Assembly (NCBI GenBank): GCA_944548615.1
Contig: OX155953.1
Span: 1,190,501 to 1,254,500, forward strand
Direction: 5' to 3'
DNA length: 64,000 nucleotides
Source: Micropterix aruncella
Taxonomy: Eukaryota > Arthropoda > Insecta > Lepidoptera > Micropterigidae
The notes beneath the pieces were generated by a model. That model did not search any database and had not been told where the DNA came from. It saw only the letters and a list, made by a program, of their open reading frames with translations. This document shows, in pieces, positions 1-11,536 of the stretch; positions within the stretch are counted from its first letter, which is position 1, and the number at the start of each line of letters is the position of its first letter. The position numbers and the translations under genes are program-made.

Positions 1-410
1 AGTTCACGAAGAAACGCGATCGAGCCCATTGTTTCGGAATGAAGTTGTTTGTCGATGAATTGCACCGTTTTGAAAAATAAAATTAATCGATTGGAAATGC
101 GAGCCTGTAAGTTACGGAATTATGGGCATTTGTGGTGGATCTATTCGGCACATCATCTTTTTAAAGACGTTTTTACTATCTCTTCGGAGTTGTTTTTTTC
201 CTGTAAAAGGGTATTCAAATTCCGGAAAAAATGGAAGTCTGTAAAAGCGAGGTCTGGCGAGTACAGTGGATGACGAAGAGTCTCCAATCGCAACTCCTGC
301 AATTTAGCGGCTGTTTCCTATGACGTGCATATGTACGTTGTCGAGCAGAAGCAATGACGAAGAACGGTTGCTCAGGCTCAGATTTTAATCACGGGCTTTA
401 TCATTTTTCA
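1..410 (-). pseudogene. mariner-type transposase, C-terminal remnant
   Basis: Read on the minus strand, positions about 350 to 180 give HPLYSPDLAFTDFHFFRNL, the mariner catalytic region around the third acidic residue. It is preceded by a decayed stretch matching the usual HDN-containing segment and a conserved ETAAKLQELRLETLRHP run. A weaker match to the C-terminal tail continues to the window edge. Stops and frameshifts break it, so it cannot make transposase. The 5' half and the terminal repeats are not visible. Family assignment rests on the SPDLA-x-TD motif and its spacing and is quite sure; the subfamily is not determined. Confidence 0.75.
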
Positions 411-555
411 CACATCTTGATAGTACACATTTGAGTTAAATGTTGTGCCAGAAGCTGCAATGGCTAATACCGGCACATCACATGACCTGATATTCTAAAA
501 GAATGCAAGTTTTATTTTTTTCATTGTTGCACAAAGGAAAATATCTGAGCAATAA

Positions 556-785
556 CATACGACATTGAGGGTTGTCGACTACAACGCGCGAACTCGTCAT
601 CCCAAGAAGTTTAACGACATCGAGCCGTTATGTCTACCATGGAGTGATCGTAAAAACTTAGTTGACAACACAATTCACAGTCAAACTACCCTAACAGACC
701 GTAAGAGTCCAACGCCTTACCTCGAGGCACTTTGGAGAGGAACCAGCGGGCAAACCTCACTCCCTTACTATTAGGCCGGTAATAC
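556..785 (+). repeat. Dispersed TG...CA repeat, first part of an interrupted copy
   Basis: This stretch matches the left-central part of the element at 62002-63351: a TTGAGG/GTTGTCGACTACAACG start, a CGAACTCGTCA block, and AAGAGTCCAACGCCTTACC. It matches a copy at 43155-43438 as well. The continuation of the same copy lies at about 1510-1990, so roughly 730 bp has been inserted between the two parts. No conserved reading frame is shared between copies. Confidence 0.6.
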
Positions 786-955
786 CCGTCCGATATTTTA
801 ACACGCTTTTATTAGGTCGACCTGTATGTAACTAACTATGTAATGGAATCTAAAGTAACTAATTTAACCATCTTCCAAGGATCGTAGCGTCATAAAAATT
901 GGCAGATGTATGTAGTTCTGATGACAATACAATAATATGGTGCTGTCGAACTGAT

Positions 956-1281
956 CTGATGATGGAGTCGGAAGATATGAACTGGACCTTCATGATGGAA
1001 CATCGTATCATAGCTGTGTTTGGACTTGTTACAAAAGTCTTGGAATGAACTTTGACCACGATTAGGTTTCAAGGTCTGATAGTGAAGCCGGAAGATAGGG
1101 ACTGGCATTCCATGATGGAATATCGTATCATAGCCGTATTTGGACTTGTTAGAATGGTCTTGTAATGAACTTTGACCACGATTAGATTTCAAGGTCTGAT
1201 GATGAAGCCGGAAGATAGGCACTGGCATTTCATGATGGAATATCGTATCATAGCCGTGTGTATGTGAATATCGTATCATAG
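956..1281. repeat. 120-bp tandem repeat, about 2.7 units
   Basis: Units begin near 958, 1077 and 1197 with a GATGATG/GATAGTG-AAGCCGGAAGATA start. Each holds CATGATGGAATATCGTATCATAGC and a TTTGACCACGATTAG block, here described by its ends. The period is 119-120 bp. Because 120 is a multiple of three, the minus strand stays open through all units as a 40-residue repeat (YDTIFHHEMPVPIF and variants). No coding function is recognised; it lies within the insertion that splits the dispersed repeat at 556-1990. Confidence 0.85.
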
Positions 1282-1331
1282 CCCAAAAGCGTGTTTTTAG
1301 TGTTTTTTTTTAAACTATTAATTATTTATAC

Positions 1332-1494
1332 GATAGTCAGATCCACCAGTCTGATAAGACTATTGGAAGGCGCTCTTGCCATACACTTGTTTGAACATTC
1401 ATTACAAGTCATAGAACATCAGACTATCAGATCGGACAAATGTATGACAAAAGTGCCTTCCGATTGTCTGATCAGACTATCGGGTCCGACTATC
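1332..1494. mobile_element. MITE with about 60-bp inverted termini
   Basis: The left end starts GATAGTCAGATCC and runs through GTCTGATAAGACTATTGG to ACACTTGT. The right end read in reverse gives GATAGTCGGACCC, GTCTGATCAGACAATCGG and ACATTTGT. The arms are roughly 80% identical over about 60 bp, leaving a short centre. There is no coding capacity. The target duplication is not clear, so the superfamily is unassigned. Confidence 0.7.
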
Positions 1495-1509
1495 ATATAG
1501 AAAATATAT

Positions 1510-1990
1510 GACGTATATTGCCTGCCTTAGATTTGGACGGCTTTCTCCATCCTCCAGACTGGTTACAGATTCGAAGCTTGCGCGGCCTCTACCTGATGTT
1601 AACGGTAATTCAGTTCGAATTTGTTGCGGACCAAGGAACCTTTTGCCCGTCAATATCACACAAGATCGGGTGGGTAACGAATCGTTTTTAAGGATAGATG
1701 ACGTCGGGTCGACAACTATTCCCGCTGCTTAGGAAACAAAGGCTACCAGGCTCCTCTCGATTCCTCTCGGCTCCTCTTGGCTCGGAGGTTCCGGTCTCGA
1801 TTCTCCGAGACCACAGCCTTCGATCTCAACTGTTTACGACTGTAGGTTACAGCCGCTAGCAGAATTTACGGCGGTTTTCCCAGGTTAGTCTCTCTTCGTT
1901 GAGGCTACCGGATAGTAGCACAGGCAGGCCATCAGGCCCAAGCTGCATGGAACCTTTGGGTCCCCCGATAGTAAGGCAGATGACTAAATG
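1510..1990 (+). repeat. Dispersed TG...CA repeat, second part of the interrupted copy
   Basis: It matches 62860-63250: TTTCTCC-x-CCTCCAGACTGG, a GCTTGCGCGGCC block, GAACCTTTTGCCCG, GATCGGGT, and CCCGCT-x-TAGGAAACAAAG. The order and orientation continue the part at 556-785. Many substitutions separate it from the 62-kb copy, so it is old. Confidence 0.6.
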
Positions 1991-3469
1991 ACTTCAAAAA
2001 GGAAAAATAACATGGGTTTGAATTAAAATTTATTTCAATTTGGAATTCCAAGTCACATCGAAGTTGTCCAAGTTTAAAATGGTCAATGAGAGTATCTAAA
2101 AATTGCAACGTTTCCCGAATAAAGCGAATCGTTTTGTCACGAAAGAGAATCGTTATGTCGTGTAGAAAACCATAATGGTGGCGGAGGACGGAAAAAGGTG
2201 AAAGGTTTAAGTTTGAATTGCTTGTGAAAAGCGTGTGGGCGCCACCGCCCTCCTATTAATTGTACTCGGGAAGTGCAGACATGCAGTTGAAAACTGCCTC
2301 TGCCTAACAGTCTTCAAATTATGGGAGCCCGAACGCATCAGAGGTGGGCAGCTCAGTTGGTTTCAGGGGTGGAGAAAACCCTCTTCGAGATGACGTCCGG
2401 GGAAAACGAGGTTATCCGGTTTCCCGGATAGGCAGCATTGAGTTTACTTGGGTTTGTTGGGAACCTACAGCTCACTAATTAATATTGACGTTTCAGTTTA
2501 AATCGATCGGAATCGCGCCATCTACCGGTTCGCGTGAGAACCAGGGCGATGCTCTCGACGTAGGATTTCGTTACGTGCTCCGATTCAATGCAACTTCACT
2601 TAGTTCGACAATGCGCCGCCTAGATGGCGGTGGATATAAATGTATTTTAATATATTTGAGATTTATAAATAAATATATATATAAAAAAAAATATAATGCC
2701 TGAGATCGTCGACGAGGATTTATGACTCGGTTACCTGTGGGTAATGCTCGACCAATAGTAATGATAGTAATAGTGGTAATTAAAATGATTTCTATAAAAA
2801 TATTACCATCTTCTTAGTTTCACTCCTTGTGGATAAACCCGAATTATTACAGGATCCACCTATCTTCAATGTGAGGACCTTGCCACTGATTAGGCAGGTC
2901 AGAAAGAAAACATACAGATGTTCGATATTAAATAAAGTAATTTATTCAACGGTTCTTAATAAAAGTTTTCATTTATGGAAATATTCACGGTAAAGGATGA
3001 TTTTCATTTACATGCTCTTAAACGAATTACATACTTAACACGCTATTATTTTACAATACATTAAACAATTAAATAAATGCTCCTGGGGGTACAGTGGGAA
3101 ATTATATATTTCTCGGATATTATAATATATATATATTAATTTCTGATTATAATGCGGGTAATTATGAATTAATATAAGGGACCAACATACTAGAACAAAC
3201 GGAGGGTTGGCTACGCGTGGCATATAACGTTGGTACGGAACCCCGCTCCCTGAATTTACGGTACTAGAACCTATGCGTCAAAGCAAGGAATACAATATCC
3301 CGCTGACAAGCATTGGACCAGATCGGCCGCGTGCCTCTCCGGTGTGTCGCAGAAATGACGGTTCGGGATCTGCGATGGGCTTATTTAAATTTAATCGAGG
3401 GATCGACGATCAAATAGTATATTACTATCGAAAAAAAATGAGTTTACAAAGGGGGTGTATATAGAAATG
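1991..3469. other. No gene recognised
   Basis: Mixed-composition sequence becoming AT-rich after 2640. A segment beginning TGTTGGGAACC at 2457 resembles the start of some copia LTRs, and TATAAA and AATAAA strings follow, but no partner LTR, primer site or coding region was found. Short open frames at 2485 and 3273 have no recognisable motifs. Confidence 0.5.
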
Positions 3470-3800
3470 CACTGATTAGACTCGCCTGATGATTTAGGAT
3501 GGAAATGCCGCTGGTCCCCTGCCAATTAGGTTGCCTGCGCTGATGTCGATTTGAATTGCAGCGGAAAGGAGCGAACGTTTCTACGATGCGACTGGATTAT
3601 AAAGAAAAACTTCTTGCTAATGGCGCAGAGCGCGCCGCCATCAGGCGGCGCGCCCTTCAGGCACGTCCGTTCGTCACGGTGCTCAGTGGGCCAAAAAAAA
3701 AAAAAAGGGGAGATCGAACGGGCCGACTGCGGTACCGATTCGATTTTGGATTGCACATTCTCGAACGGGCGACTAGTGACAATTAAATTACTGTCGTACT
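3470..3800. other. GC-rich patch with a perfect 10-bp hairpin
   Basis: A GC-rich island in AT-rich surroundings. Positions 3630-3639 (GCGCGCCGCC) pair exactly with 3644-3653 across the four-base loop ATCA. A run of about 14 A lies at 3695. Several overlapping open frames here follow from the low stop-codon density and show no family motif. The origin is unknown. Confidence 0.6.
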
Positions 3801-4245
3801 AGTGCGATAATAAAGTTTAAAGATTTGAAATTTAGATGTTAATATGATTATAAAAGTAACTACTGTTACTGTGAAATAACAGAAACGGCAATCGTTTCAA
3901 AATATACTACTTTATTCGACAAAAATATACAACTGTGATTTCGCAATTTTGTCCGTTAAACTGATTGTTTATTTTTAATTAAACAAAGAGGATATCAGAG
4001 CTATATTATTATACGGCTAATAAGGAAAAGGCACTTTTATTGTATCTGGCTATTATACGAGGAAATAACCGGTTACTCGAGCATACCAATGAAGGTAACT
4101 TCCAACTTAAGGCAATCGTTTTTTATATTTTTATCTCAGCCGTCGCTGAATTAAGAATACTGGATTCCGACATCGCAATAAGTACATTGACATTTGAAGG
4201 GTCATCTTTTAAAACGAGGCTGTCAAAATAAATTTATTGAATAAT
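3801..4245. other. No gene recognised
   Basis: AT-rich. A 63-codon open frame at 4040 has no recognisable motif. Confidence 0.5.
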
Positions 4246-4490
4246 ACCATTGATTATATGAAGTATTAGATTGTTCAATGCCATAGTACGTTTTGGCAAG
4301 CCTTCTGCGTCAGTGACACGCAGGTGCAGCTGATAGCAATTTATTTGGCCATCTATAATAACACTGATAATGAATGGTTTTTTATAAATGACTGATTGAC
4401 TATAAAAACCCACTTAGTAACCAATCGTAACAATATTATCATTAAATTATTAACATCACATATCACATATTTATATAGGTTGATTACAGA
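4246..4490. mobile_element. Partial copy of the ATTGATTATAT terminal-repeat element
   Basis: It begins TACCATTGATTATATGAAG, then ATTAGATTGTTCAATGCCAT and AGTACGTTTTGGCAAG, the terminal repeat of the full element at 13918-14522. The nearest relative is the copy at 45855-46115, which shares the CCTTCTGCGTC continuation. Only one terminus is recognised here. Confidence 0.65.
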
Positions 4491-4749
4491 AAATAAATAA
4501 AAGGGAGAGATTAGAAGTCCATTCTTTAGTATATTTCAACATTTTTATTGTTTTTCATTTATTTTTTTATTTCTATCTATCTATCTAGGTATGCCATTCT
4601 ATTTTCCTATCTATCTATCTATTTATGCCATTCAGCAATTGTTGTGACTCTTGAACTTTTTATTTATGCCATTCCTTTGGTTGACTTGACTGGACTTGAA
4701 TGGTATGTGTCCAATGACACATCCATAATCATGGTTGCTGGCACATTAT

Positions 4750-5065
4750 TATGCAAGCAAGTCTTGGGGCGTTCTCCTCTTCAATCTGCTGAAAGCCCGG
4801 TTTTTCGTCAGCTTTGAAGCTAGTTGAATTGGGTGATGCACAACTCGTTTTTGGTAGGATACTCTTTTATTCTTAATTTCTTCCTTCACTGTTGGGATTT
4901 TCAGGTCACGATGTAGGCGGTCATTCGTGACATATCATGGTGCATCAACTATAATTCGAGCATCTTGTTTTGGAACCGCTATAGGATCTCTATATTGAAA
5001 TTGGCTGATGTGCCCCACAGCTGTAATCCATAGGTCCAGATGATTACAATATATGTAAAGTCATG
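4750..5065 (-). pseudogene. Jockey-clade LINE ORF2, C-terminal fragment
   Basis: Read on the minus strand this gives IWTYGLQLWGTSANFNIEIL, then RFQNKMLRIIVDAP, YVTNDRLHRDLKIPTVKEEI, and further on HHPIQLASKLTKNRAFSRLKRR. That order (IWTYG-QLWG, QR-Q-K-LR-I--APWYV-N, HRDL-IP-V--EI, HPN-LA--L, RLKR) is the C-terminal signature of Jockey-clade ORF2, downstream of the reverse transcriptase. Nonsense changes break it, for example one before RFQNK and one before YVTND. The polymerase core and the 3' tail are missing. Confidence in the clade is good. Confidence 0.8.
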
Positions 5066-5678
5066 GCCCTCGAATTAGGTCAGATCATAGAAAGGGTGGC
5101 CTATCAGCATCTTTATTTTATTTATTTATTTATACTTTATCCTATTTTATATAGTTACATAAAATAAATTGCGTTATTTTTTTAACACATAAAAATACGT
5201 ATTATAAAAATCGCGAAAGGGCATTATTTGTCAGGATTTCATCACCCCCACTAGGTATACGCCTGTGTTGCGGTGATGGATTCAAAGTTCTGTGGTATTT
5301 GCTAAGCCTGTACGCCTTGCCTGCTGTCCTTCCGTCTCATAAAAAACAATACGTAATATAATATAGCATAATATAATATAAATAATACAATATAACATAA
5401 CATAGTACAATATAATGTAATATCATATAACATATAAAATAATGTATCATATTTATATATAATATAGTATAACATAATAAAATATAACATATTATAATCT
5501 GTATATCTGTATATCCATAATTTACATCTGTATATCCTATAATTTGTGGTTAGAAATAAAATATTTTATTATATCATACTTTCGCATTCATCTCTAGTAT
5601 AATTCGATAGCCAATGAGACACCCGTTTCTTGAACTAACTGGTAGTCGGTTATGTTTAAAGTCTGTCCTGTGTACGAG
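5066..5678. other. AT-rich spacer with LINE-tail-like repeat and TATAA runs
   Basis: TTTATTTATTTATTTATA at about 5113 resembles the antisense tail of a LINE. Positions 5345-5510 are degenerate low-complexity repeats of AATATAATATA and ACATA type; the tyrosine-rich open frame there comes from this composition. No gene is seen. Confidence 0.55.
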
Positions 5679-6054
5679 TTAAATATTATTATAGAGTTTA
5701 GGTCCGAGGTATGCGTTGTGTCGTTGTCCGTATACAGTCCTAATTTTTGGTTGAATTTGTTTGACTTTGTGTCTTGAGTTGTTTTTGTGCTCTGATTTAT
5801 CTTTATCCGTGTTCTTCATGAGGTCCGTCATGAGGTCCCTCCGATAGCACCAGAACAGCGCGTATGTATAGTTGGCGTACGTCAAGTACTTTAAAGTCTG
5901 TATATAGGTCGTCTGACGAGGAGCGATATGGCTTCTTGTTAATGACTCTGAGCAAAGCCTTTTGCGCTTTGACCAGTGGGTCAAGATTTGTTTTTGCCAT
6001 ACCGCCCCAACCGATTTGTCCATATGTAAGTAAGTAGAGTCTGCGCCAGTGCAT
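5679..6054 (-). pseudogene. Non-LTR LINE ORF2, C-terminal fragment (family A)
   Basis: The minus strand gives LLTYGQIGWGGMAKTNLDPL, VKAQKALLRVINKKPYRSSS, and FKVLDVRQLYIRAVLVL. This is the segment after the reverse-transcriptase thumb in CR1/Jockey-like ORF2 proteins (YG--GWG, -QK--LR-I, L-ISIRQ---). A frameshift near 5805 moves the end, KIRTVYGQRHNAYLGPKLYN, into another frame. The fragments at 35520-35960 and 41335-41643 belong to the same or a close family. The polymerase core is absent. Confidence 0.7.
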
Positions 6055-7860
6055 AGTAAACAGTCCGTAGTAGGTTAATGTTGAGGATGCTTCTTATATT
6101 TTTAAATATATAAATCAACTTAGTCTTTAATGTTTTTTTTTAGTTTAACAATGATTTATGAATAAAACAATGATATGAACCAACATTAGTGAAGATATGT
6201 ATTATCAATGCTACTTGCACTGTCCGTTGTTTTGTTGATTTTGGTGTAAAAATCCACCATAGTCTAGAGACCATATGACATAAAGAGTTATTTTAAGGAG
6301 TTCGCTTGTGGCTTCATTAGGTCAATTTGTAAATCGCCGTGATAACAAATACTTCATCCTTGCGTTTGCTAATGATACTTAAGATCTTCTCCATTCGACA
6401 TAGAAAAATATGTTTTGTACTTTTGCTAACATAACAAAAAAAATAGGGATTGTTACGGTGGGGAAATTACTCGTTTAGCAGGCAAAATACTCCTTGGCTA
6501 ATATCCAGGGATTGTTATTGTGGACAAAATTTCTGTGTTGCGAGCAATAAAACCATATCAACAGTGCGGGATCTACGTATTTAATAAGCTACATAAGCTC
6601 TAGCTCAGGGCCTCCATTTTCTTGGGGGCCACCCAAGAAATTGTACGAGTGGGAAATTGTAATATATACTTAAATATACTGTAGCAATAGCTCAAATAGC
6701 TTAAGGCCTTATCAATTCTAAATCCGACACTGCCTAACAATATGCTTATATTCTGGAAAGACGCGTTTCAAAACAATCCGATCCAGTGTTTTCCTGATCT
6801 CAGGCGTTGACCTATACATTACCTTTTTTTGACATTGGGTAGTTTTAGTTTTTATGACTTTATTTTACATAAAATCGCTCCAAAATTATTAAGAAGTTTT
6901 TTCGATTTATCTCTTTGCTACGGAGAAAAATACTAAATATCCTGATAGTTAAATATAAAAAATGCTTTTCCTCGGTAACAATGTGCGAAATCAAGAAATT
7001 TTCGAAATATTTTTGGTCACTTTTGTATGTAAAATAATCGTTAGAATAAAAAAATATATACCCAAGTACCAAAAAAAAAATATCTTTTTCAATTTCACGT
7101 CCATGCTATTTATTTAACCTAAAACTATCCTAGTATTTTGATATCAAAAGTGCATAGTCACAAATACAAAACGAAATTACACTTAAACATAAGATTCTTT
7201 TCCCGTCCCAGATTTTGTCCTCTGATATTGTTGTCTCCTTTAATTTGCATATGCCTGTTCATAAATAGTGCGGCAATGAATTAAAGTTTAGTATTGATGG
7301 CAATTTTGCACTCACAACATATGTTATACATAAAATATAATAAATCAATGTTTAACTTTGTTTTGCCTTTCCATTGTTGTCCTATTGAATCATACATAAA
7401 AAAGTGCACCACTTTTAATTTTGTTATTAACCCATATATGCCCGGAACTATTTTGCGATTTCTATTTTGGTTATTTTCAGATATGTTTATGTTGATAGGT
7501 CCCTATAACAGTATTGACTAGTTTTAGTATATATTTTTTTATGTTAAATAGGTATTTTAGAGGTGTTCGAAAATGTAACAATGGGCTAATATCCTAATTT
7601 ATTTTCTTTTATTCAGGAAAATAACAGTGTATAAAAGTAAGTAGCCAAACAAGATAGATTAAAAAATTACACCAGAGACAATTTTCCACTAAATGATAAC
7701 ATTGTTATACATTTGTTATGATACATTTGTTATAGGTAATTCAAACAAAGATGTTATAATGAGTTAATTTAATATTTATTATTATTTTGACATGCAATCC
7801 ACTAATTCTATCTACAATCAAATAATTAAAAAAAACTAATAAGTCTATAATTTACCCAAA
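6055..7860. other. No gene recognised
   Basis: AT-rich sequence with short open frames at 6860 (minus) and 7294 (plus) that carry no family motif. Nothing else was recognised. Confidence 0.5.
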
Positions 7861-7861
7861 T

Positions 7862-8081
7862 TTACTAGAAATAATTTTTATTTATTTATTTATTTATTTA
7901 AATAATTCAAGAATTATTTAAAACAATTTTATCTTAGGAACTATGCATAGAAATATTTTAAACATTGAATAAATAGCAGAAAATGAATACATTTCAAAGT
8001 CCAGTGACAACGCCACCTAACTAGGCCGGGACCTGTTCTAAGGCGAACGTTTAATTTTGTGCGTGCTTGTTCAATATAGTG
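7862..8081 (-). mobile_element. LINE 3' untranslated region with (TTTA)n tail, family B
   Basis: It is the reverse complement of 51560-51775: TATGCATAGAAATATTTTAAAC, AGTGACAACGCCACCTAAC, TAGGCCGGGACCTGTTCTAA and GTGCGTGCTTGTTCA are shared. The TTTATTTATTTATTTATTTA at its left edge corresponds to the (AAAT)n tail of the 51-kb copy, which fits a LINE 3' end on the minus strand. Confidence 0.75.
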
Positions 8082-8121
8082 ATTATTACAAAAAACAAAA
8101 TATTTTGTTTTTTGTAATAAT
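8082..8121. repeat. Perfect 40-bp palindrome
   Basis: Twenty bases starting ATTATTACAAAAAAC at 8082 are followed directly by their exact reverse complement. The related copy at 51540 has only one arm, so the second arm arose at this locus, where the family-B LINE fragment breaks off. Confidence 0.9.
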
Positions 8122-9149
8122 GCTTTACTAAACTAAATAATTACTTACTTTTTTTCGGGAGACGACATGATTTTTGCACGATGCGAACACGACACAACTG
8201 GCACTGCTTACTATTTCAATCTAAAGTGTCAATTCTGCTAAAACTTCGTTGCTAATAGGATATAGTTCCGTACTCTTGCGATAGATAGCAGTTTTTTGGA
8301 TTTTGCTAAGCTCACAAAGGATTTCCGATGCTTTTACAAAAGTACTACTTCTTGTTTCGTTTTCGAATCACTGGGCATATATGGGTTAAGTAGGTACTTT
8401 GATGCCTTATCAATGTTTAATATTTTGCCTTTATATTTTTATCTTATAAAACATACATAAACATTGCAATAATTTTTAATTTTCGTAATATTGCAGTTCT
8501 TTTATTCACAACATATATTATTTTTGGCTTACCTTATATTGTCATCCGAATAAAACTTCCTAATTGTTGATTTCACAACACATATTTAGTAAACACAAAA
8601 CACCAAAATCAGTATGTCACTTTAACAATAACAAAAAATATTGTTACAGTGACAATGCAACAGCTGTCATTGGACCGATAAATGACTGACATTAAAAAAA
8701 ATATTGAAACTATGTTATTATTGGGAGAGATACAACTTTTTTGGTTAGACACAATATTTTTCCATCACCGCGAATATTGCGCCTTTATCTGCTCATTTTG
8801 TTCTCAGTTTACCATGAATAAATGCCATTGTTTCTATTATTTATATTTAATATAATTATTATGTTTTCCATATTTGCTACAATATTTTCCAGCAACATCA
8901 AAAATTGTAGCACGTTATATTTTAAGAAACTACCGATATATCATATCAACGTCACGTGCGCCACTGCTCTATCCATCCACCTATTAGTGTCAAGTCGAAT
9001 AAAGATAGAACTATCGGCTTCTTTTTCCATATTATAAGCTTCTTTATGTCACGAATGCCCTAACGCAAGACTCACACGTCAAAATCTATTTCTATTTATG
9101 GAACACCAATCGTAACTTTCATATTACCGTGACCTTGAATTTATATAAT
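8122..9149. other. No gene recognised
   Basis: AT-rich sequence. A 71-codon frame at 8822 has no recognisable motif. Confidence 0.5.
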
Positions 9150-9260
9150 AGAATAGAATAGAATAACTTTATTGTGCTATAAAAACATAACTTAATGAAT
9201 ATTACGCTGGTTTTATAAAAAAGACAATTTATGCACAAATGGCGGACTTATCACTATAGC
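9150..9260 (-). mobile_element. LINE 3' end, (GAATA)n followed by antisense terminus
   Basis: ATAGAATAGAATAGAATAAC is followed by TTTATTGTGC, ATAAAAACATAAC and GACAATTTATGCACAAATGGC. This looks like the antisense of a LINE polyadenylation region with a pentanucleotide tail. No coding part remains; the assignment is by layout only. Confidence 0.4.
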
Positions 9261-10787
9261 GATATCTTACAGTCAACCATTTATCTAATTATAAATTTCA
9301 AATAAGGAAATATATCATTACTCCTATTTAAATCAGCCCCCGATTTCATGATGTCTTCCGCGTTCTAGCTTTCCAAATTTCAAACAATTGCGCAAAAAAA
9401 AACAAAATTTATAAATTTCTTTTTGCAGTTTTCCGTGTTTTTCTGAACAAAAAAAAACCCAGTGGCGCTCATTTTAGAATCTTTTCAAGCTTTTTAGAAT
9501 CTTTTCCTTTTTTCCTTCCTTTGTTTAAAATCACATGTATCTTTTTTTATTTGATCCTATTATAACCTTTCCAATTATTTTTTTTATAGCCATAATTCGA
9601 TCAATTCATTAAAATATTTTATGCTAAAGCAGAGCAGACATTCATTTTTAAATTCATAATAGTTCGATAAATATTCCGCCGGAAAGTAAAGGTTGCATCA
9701 ATTTTACCTCTTAAATCCGTCGAATTTTAGTTGCAAAATAAACATGCCAAAAAGTAAAAATAGAATAATGTGCATGACTTGATTTGAAAGTTCTTAAAGA
9801 CGATCGACAGTTAAATACGGCGATCTGTGATATAGACAATATTTGTCAGAATTTCATTAAAATATAATTATCAAATCACTTAATGAAAGACAGACATTAA
9901 ATACGTTTATTTATCATAATTATGTGGATTTTTATTTAAATATATTTTTGATCAATGTCTCGGGTGACCAGTCGAAATTGTAACCTAACTTCGTAGTACG
10001 GAATCGGAGACGTTTAAAAAAATGTGGATTGTTCGGAGATTTAATAAGATGGATCATCCCCTCAGAAAATTATTTATTATCCCGAGAAATCCTGTTTTAA
10101 ACCACTCGGTGAAAATTCGACGTTCCGCCAATTACATTACGAGATCGATTTTCTCTTGAATCCCGATTTCTATCTTTAATTTCATGTTCCTTTTAATCAC
10201 TGCTCACCGATTATAGAGGGTCGTTTTGTTATCAAACCGCTAATCTTGTCGTTTGGTTTTAGATGGTTTTATCCTTTAATCTATTATTCCCATGAACGCC
10301 GCTCCCATACGCTAACACGTTGACTGCCAACTATGAGATAATTCGTATAAGGCTTTAGCAAGAAGCTTTTTTTACATGACAATTGAGAGACAATTAGGAA
10401 TTACTTTAACATAAGCGATCTTTATGATTTTTATTGATAAATTATATATTCTTATTACAGCTTTAATAAAGTAATATTATATAATAACATTAGATTTTCA
10501 GACTAGAATCCTAAACACTACCTTAGCAGTCAACGTTTTAATCTGAAAAAACAATCGACGATTCGTGAGTAGTATTTTAACTTCTGTTCTCGGTTGGAAC
10601 ATCAGTTAGACCAATGTCCAGCCGCGTATTTCCTTATCCTTTTTTAGTTGGGCGCGACTCCATGCTATCGTCGATACGGATTTGTAGCGCAAAACTTATC
10701 CCCAATGCGTGATCATTTCGCTTCGTCGATGAACTTTAAGAGTATGGTTTTGTTTTAATGATGGAATTTATGGAACATTTAATAATA
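9261..10787. other. No gene recognised
   Basis: AT-rich. No repeat, RNA gene or coding motif was recognised. Confidence 0.5.
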
Positions 10788-11535
10788 AATAGCTGACCCG
10801 TGCCCACTTCGTAGGGCAGTAAAACTTTTTACTTGTGATGAAATTATGAGTGTGGTTTGGTTAGTACTGAGTGCTATGATTTATTTCCTGACTGCCAAAA
10901 GAAGGGTTATATTTTTACTGCATATGTATGTATGTATTTGCATGCCAATTTGACTATATTACCGTTATTTGTGAGTGTCTTCTTGTGAGTGTCTTATCTC
11001 AATAGCCATTTATGCAGTAAAAGTGCAAGTATATGCAGTAAAAGGGAAAAGTCTTTTGTTTTAAACACTTGAGATGATAAATTTACTTACTTTGATATGA
11101 ATTCATAATTGTTGATAATATGACCAATAAACATGACTTAATTTATCGATTTAAATTATTTTTTTAATATTAAATAATACTTTTTGTTACTTAAATATAA
11201 AAGTTAGACATATGCTGTCGCTGACTTTTTATCGCTGACTTTTTAGTATGCATTAATAAGCTCTACAAGTTTTCTCTTGAACTTAATCATATATCTCTCA
11301 TCGTTAAGGCAGCGTTAGTTAGAAACGTTTTCGTTCGACCGTTTTTTCCGACTTACTTTGGAAATCCGACTACCACGAAAAAGTCTTTTCATTTTTCGGA
11401 TTAATATATAGCCTATGACACTCACAAGTAACGTGGCTTTCTATTGGTAAAAGAATTTTCAAAATCGGCTCAGTAGATCCAGAGATTACTTTCTACAACG
11501 TCACAAACTTTACCTCTTTATAATATTAGTATAGA
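10788..11535 (-). mobile_element. Non-autonomous Helitron, CTTTATAATATTAG family
   Basis: On the minus strand it starts TCTATACTAATATTATAAAG (5' TC) and ends ...CGAAGTGGGCACGGGTCAGCTA, like the 3' hairpin and terminus of the copy at 40859-41117. The last base of the expected CTAG is changed. Internal blocks shared with 40322-40858 include GAAAAGACTTTTTCGTGGTAG and GAACGAAAACGTTTCTAAC. There is no coding region. It sits directly beside the LINE terminus at 11537. Confidence 0.75.
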
Positions 11536-11536
11536 T

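Noticed and set aside
890..1279. 129-codon minus-strand gene
   Set aside because: It is a translation of the 120-bp tandem repeat with no known motif.
956..1281. CRISPR-like array
   Set aside because: Units are contiguous 120-bp repeats without spacers, and the DNA is eukaryotic.
2336..2400. tRNA-like segment (GGGCAGCTCAGTTGG)
   Set aside because: An A-box-like string only; no B box, anticodon arm or acceptor pairing found.
2457..2760. Solo copia LTR starting TGTTGGGAACC
   Set aside because: No clear CA end, target duplication, partner copy or primer site.
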